Below, piece after piece: positions 13,492-16,155 of a stretch of 16,155 bases of DNA. Source of the stretch: Bacteroidaceae bacterium (GTDB lineage: Bacteria > Bacteroidota > Bacteroidia > Bacteroidales > Bacteroidaceae); the NCBI GenBank assembly GCA_900765575.1, contig CAAFRW010000080.1:1-16155 (forward strand), in the 5' to 3' direction. Each line of letters opens with the position of its first letter. The stretch's first letter is position 1. The notes under the pieces are model-generated. The model did not search any database and had not been told where the DNA came from. It saw only the letters and a list, made by a program, of their open reading frames with translations. A program made the position numbers and the translations under genes.

Positions 13492-13998
13492 TTATTCAGC
13501 TTTCGGGGCTTCTTCTGCAGGAGCTTCAACCACTTCTTCAGCTGCAGCAACCGGAGCCGAAGCTTCTTCTGTAGCAGCACTCTTCTTAGAACGACGAGTA
13601 CGAGTTGTTTTCTTAGCAGCTTTTTCCTTAGCCATATTTTCATCGTAATCAACAAATTCGATGAAGCACATCTCAGCATTATCACTAGGACGATTTCCTA
13701 ATTTAATGATACGAGTATAACCTCCCGGACGATCAGCAACCTTTACAGAGATTTCTTTGAACAATTCTGTAATAGCATACTTATCTTGCAAATAACCAAA
13801 TACAACACGACGAGAGTTAGTAGTGTCGTTCTTTGATTTTGTAATCAAAGGCTCTACGAATTTCTTCAAAGCTTTAGCCTTTGCAACAGTCGTAGTGATT
13901 CTTTTGTGCTTAATCAAAGACACTGCCATATTTGATAACATAGCGGCTCTATGAGAAGCAGTACGACCTAAATGGTTGAATTTTTTATTATGTCTCAT
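13492..13998 (-). CDS. rplQ: 50S ribosomal protein L17
   Basis: 168 residues. The N-terminus [20 protein letters not shown] and the centre [20 protein letters not shown] are the L17 signature, and the core ends near residue 121 (FVDYDEN). The remaining about 47 residues form an extension, first basic ([12 protein letters not shown]) and then Ala/Glu-rich and acidic, as in other Bacteroidales L17 proteins and absent from the roughly 120-residue enterobacterial form. It probably reaches out from the ribosome surface near the exit tunnel as a flexible tail. It starts 3 bp after the rpoA stop, so it is co-transcribed and perhaps translationally coupled. Last gene of the operon, followed by a terminator. 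Confidence 0.97.
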   Translation of the reverse strand: MRHNKKFNHLGRTASHRAAMLSNMAVSLIKHKRITTTVAKAKALKKFVEPLITKSKNDTTNSRRVVFGYLQDKYAITELFKEISVKVADRPGGYTRIIKLGNRPSDNAEMCFIEFVDYDENMAKEKAAKKTTRTRRSKKSAATEEASAPVAAAEEVVEAPAEEAPKAE

Positions 13999-14001
13999 TT
14001 T

Positions 14002-14994
14002 TTATTCTTTATCCAATTTATACTTAGAAATATCAGTTCCAAACGACAGATTCAGACTATCGAGCAAATCATCAAGCTCAGTAAGCGATTTCTTACCAAA
14101 GTTTCTGAATTTCAACAAATCCGTTTTATTGAATTGAACTAAGTCACCTAATGTTTCTACATCTGCAGCCTTCAAACAATTGAGAGCACGTACAGAAAGA
14201 TCCATATCCACTAACTTCGTCTTCAATAACTGACGCATATGCAATACCTCCTCATCAAACTCTTCATTGCCATCAACATCTGAATTTTCAAGAGTAATCT
14301 TCTCATCAGAAAATAACATGAAATGATAAATAAGGATTTTTGCAGCTTCTTTCAGAGCTTCCTTCGGGTGAATGGAACCATCCGTAGTAATTTCAAGAAT
14401 CAACTTTTCATAATCCGTTTTTTGTTCTACACGGAAATTGTCTACCTGATACTTAACATTACGAATCGGAGTGTAAATAGAATCGATAGGAATTACATTA
14501 ACATCAGTGCAGAATTCACGGTTTTCATCAGCCGGAACATAACCACGTCCTTTGTTAATTGTAAGATCGATTTGCATTGTTGCTTTTGAATCTAAATGGC
14601 AAATAACCAATTCAGGATTTAACACTTCAAATCCAGTCAAATACTTACCGATATCACCAGCTTTGAATTCTGTTGCATTCTCAATAGTGATACTTACTTT
14701 CTCGTTCTCAAATTCTTCTACTATTTGTCTGAATCTTACTTGCTTCAGATTCAATATAATGTTGGTGACATCCTCTTTCACTCCGGGTACGGTAGAGAAT
14801 TCGTGCTCAACACCTTCGATACGAATGGTATTGATAGCAAATCCCTCCAACGAAGATAAAAGGATACGGCGCAAAGCATTACCGACGGTAATACCAAAAC
14901 CGGGTTCCAACGGACGGAACTCAAATTTACCAAATTTAGAATCCGCCTCCAACATTAATACTTTATCAGGTTTTTGAAATGCTAATATCGCCAT
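14002..14994 (-). CDS. rpoA: RNA polymerase subunit alpha
   Basis: 330 residues, full length. The N-terminal assembly domain (about 1-230) contains [28 protein letters not shown] (26-53), which dimerises and binds beta and beta-prime. An acidic linker (EEFDEE) leads to the C-terminal domain (about 253-330) with [20 protein letters not shown] and [13 protein letters not shown]269 and the NCLK segment correspond to the UP-element DNA-contact residues, so upstream-DNA binding should be retained. It lies 11 bp after rpsD and 3 bp before rplQ in the standard alpha-operon order. Confidence 0.98.
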   Translation of the reverse strand: MAILAFQKPDKVLMLEADSKFGKFEFRPLEPGFGITVGNALRRILLSSLEGFAINTIRIEGVEHEFSTVPGVKEDVTNIILNLKQVRFRQIVEEFENEKVSITIENATEFKAGDIGKYLTGFEVLNPELVICHLDSKATMQIDLTINKGRGYVPADENREFCTDVNVIPIDSIYTPIRNVKYQVDNFRVEQKTDYEKLILEITTDGSIHPKEALKEAAKILIYHFMLFSDEKITLENSDVDGNEEFDEEVLHMRQLLKTKLVDMDLSVRALNCLKAADVETLGDLVQFNKTDLLKFRNFGKKSLTELDDLLDSLNLSFGTDISKYKLDKE

Positions 14995-15005
14995 GAATTT
15001 AATTA

Positions 15006-15611
15006 TTATTTAGAGTACAACTCAACGATCAAATGCTCTTTAATATTCTCAGGAATATCTGCTCTTTCAGGAATATGCAACAATTTTCCAACTTTTGTTG
15101 TTTCATCCCACTCCAACCAAGGATATTTGCTATGATTGAATCCTGCAAGTGAATTAGCTATTACTTCCAAAGACTTAGATCTTTCGCGAACACCAATAAG
15201 TTGACCCGGTTTTACAGAGTATGAAGGAATATTCACAACTTTTCCGTCAACCGTAATATGCTTATGACCTACAAGTTGACGAGCAGCTGCACGAGTCGGA
15301 GCAATTCCCAAACGGAATACAATATTATCGAGACGAGACTCTAAACTTTGCAACAGAACTTCACCGGTAATACCGTTTACACTCGCTGCTTTCTCAAACA
15401 TATTACGGAATTGTTTTTCTAATACACCGTAAGTATATTTTGCTTTTTGCTTTTCAGCCAACATGACACCGTACTCTGAAGTTTTTCTTCTTCTAGAGTT
15501 TCCATGCTGTCCAGGAGGATAATTTCTCTTAGACAAAACTTTATCTGCTCCAAAAATAGCTTCACCAAATTTACGAGCGATTCTTGATTTTGGGCCAGTA
15601 TATCTAGCCAT
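15006..15611 (-). CDS. rpsD: 30S ribosomal protein S4
   Basis: 201 residues. The N-terminus [17 protein letters not shown] and the NYPPGQHG loop (30-37) are typical S4. The zinc-binding Cys cluster of some S4 forms is absent, so this is the zinc-free type. The S4 RNA-binding domain spans about 90-152 ([20 protein letters not shown] onwards). S4 nucleates 30S assembly on 16S rRNA and in enterobacteria also represses its own operon. The 114-bp gap upstream is the largest within this operon, while the next gene follows after 11 bp. Confidence 0.97.
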   Translation of the reverse strand: MARYTGPKSRIARKFGEAIFGADKVLSKRNYPPGQHGNSRRRKTSEYGVMLAEKQKAKYTYGVLEKQFRNMFEKAASVNGITGEVLLQSLESRLDNIVFRLGIAPTRAAARQLVGHKHITVDGKVVNIPSYSVKPGQLIGVRERSKSLEVIANSLAGFNHSKYPWLEWDETTKVGKLLHIPERADIPENIKEHLIVELYSK

Positions 15612-15725
15612 TTTAAATCTTAATTTAATTGTTTATTAATGAACTCAAATTGTTGCAGCCGCGATTACAGAAAGGAATATGCAATCCATAAACGAATTCA
15701 AGTTTCATTTTAATTAGGTTATCTC
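15612..15725 (-). other. Intra-operon leader between rpsK and rpsD
   Basis: 114 bp without a gene between otherwise tightly packed ribosomal genes. It holds GTTTAT and ATAAAC arms about 50 nt apart and a GC-rich patch, GCGGCTGC, in AT-rich DNA. A structured S4 autoregulatory leader is possible; no known class is recognised. Confidence 0.3.
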
Positions 15726-16115
15726 TTATACTCTTCTTCTCTTAGGAGGACGACAACCGTTATGTGGAAGCGGAGTTACATCAACAATTTCTGTAACTTC
15801 AATACCTGCTCCATGAACCGTTCTGATAGCCGACTCACGTCCGTTACCCGGTCCTTTTACATAAGCTTTCACCTTTCTAAGTCCAAGATCATACGCTACT
15901 TTAGCGCAATCTTGTGCAGCCATCTGTGCTGCATAAGGAGTGTTCTTCTTAGAACCTCTAAATCCCATTTTACCTGCAGAAGACCATGAAATAATCTGAC
16001 CTTCACTATTTGCTAGAGAAACAATAATATTGTTGAAAGAAGAATGAACATGCAATTGTCCATTTGCATCAACTTTTACATTTCTCTTTTTAGCTGCGAC
16101 TGTTTTCTTTGCCAT
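15726..16115 (-). CDS. rpsK: 30S ribosomal protein S11
   Basis: 129 residues, normal length. Characteristic segments are [13 protein letters not shown] (22-34), [19 protein letters not shown] (46-64), [12 protein letters not shown] (87-98) and the C-terminal [18 protein letters not shown] (112-129), which binds 16S rRNA on the platform near the mRNA exit site. It starts 11 bp after the rpsM stop and belongs to the alpha operon; a longer gap separates it from rpsD. Confidence 0.98.
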   Translation of the reverse strand: MAKKTVAAKKRNVKVDANGQLHVHSSFNNIIVSLANSEGQIISWSSAGKMGFRGSKKNTPYAAQMAAQDCAKVAYDLGLRKVKAYVKGPGNGRESAIRTVHGAGIEVTEIVDVTPLPHNGCRPPKRRRV

Positions 16116-16126
16116 ATCAACAATTA

Positions 16127-16155
16127 TTATTTAGTAGCTTTTTTCTTATTTGCAA
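16127..16155 (-). CDS. rpsM: 30S ribosomal protein S13, C-terminal end only
   Basis: Minus-strand codons reading ANKKKATK followed by TAA at 16127-16129; the gene runs off the window. The Lys-rich end and its place directly before rpsK match S13 in the alpha operon. Confidence 0.85.

Overview
The window is from a Bacteroidales genome, most likely Bacteroides or a close relative. The evidence is protein style (glutamate dehydrogenase, YidE/AspT-type transporter, 330-residue RNA polymerase alpha, L17 with an acidic Ala/Glu tail), no Shine-Dalgarno sequences before the starts, and Bacteroides-type promoters (TTTG, 19-21 bp, TAnnTTTG). The clearest promoter lies before gdhA. These are chromosomal housekeeping genes separated by unusually long, repeat-rich intergenic DNA.

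Layout. 1-320: 3' remnant of a short-chain dehydrogenase (-). 321-3278: a 985-residue protein with two receiver-like domains fused to a PPDK/PEP-synthase-type ATP-grasp domain (-). 3279-4098: decayed repeats of about 61 bp, then the gdhA promoter. 4099-5436: gdhA (+) with a clear terminator. 5437-5954: a long hairpin and a short CRISPR-like array (3 repeats, 2 spacers). 5955-6407: hotdog thioesterase (-). 6704-7984: metY-type PLP enzyme (+). 7985-8543: terminator, orphan promoter-like site with stem-loop, and a second kind of CRISPR-like array with exact 65-bp period. 8544-9215: glycine-zipper lipoprotein (-). 9216-10577: 1.36 kb with no convincing gene but a perfect 14-bp hairpin and 15-bp direct repeats. 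10578-12239: YidE/AspT-family transporter (+) whose last codons begin a 63-64 bp tandem array. 12820-13185: a longer CRISPR-like array (6 repeats, 5 spacers) with the same 36-bp repeat as the first, inverted. 13492-16155: end of the alpha operon (-), rpsM (partial)-rpsK-rpsD-rpoA-rplQ, with a terminator after rplQ.

The genes give a coherent but ordinary picture: ammonium assimilation (GdhA), sulfur assimilation into homocysteine (MetY), and core transcription and translation. The unusual content is between the genes. Four of the long gaps carry direct repeats with a 60-66 bp period, and a fifth has shorter 15-bp repeats. Three of the arrays have the 36-bp repeat / about 30-bp unique spacer layout of CRISPR, yet no cas gene is in the window. 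Array coordinates were read by eye; family assignments rest on motif recognition, not database searches.
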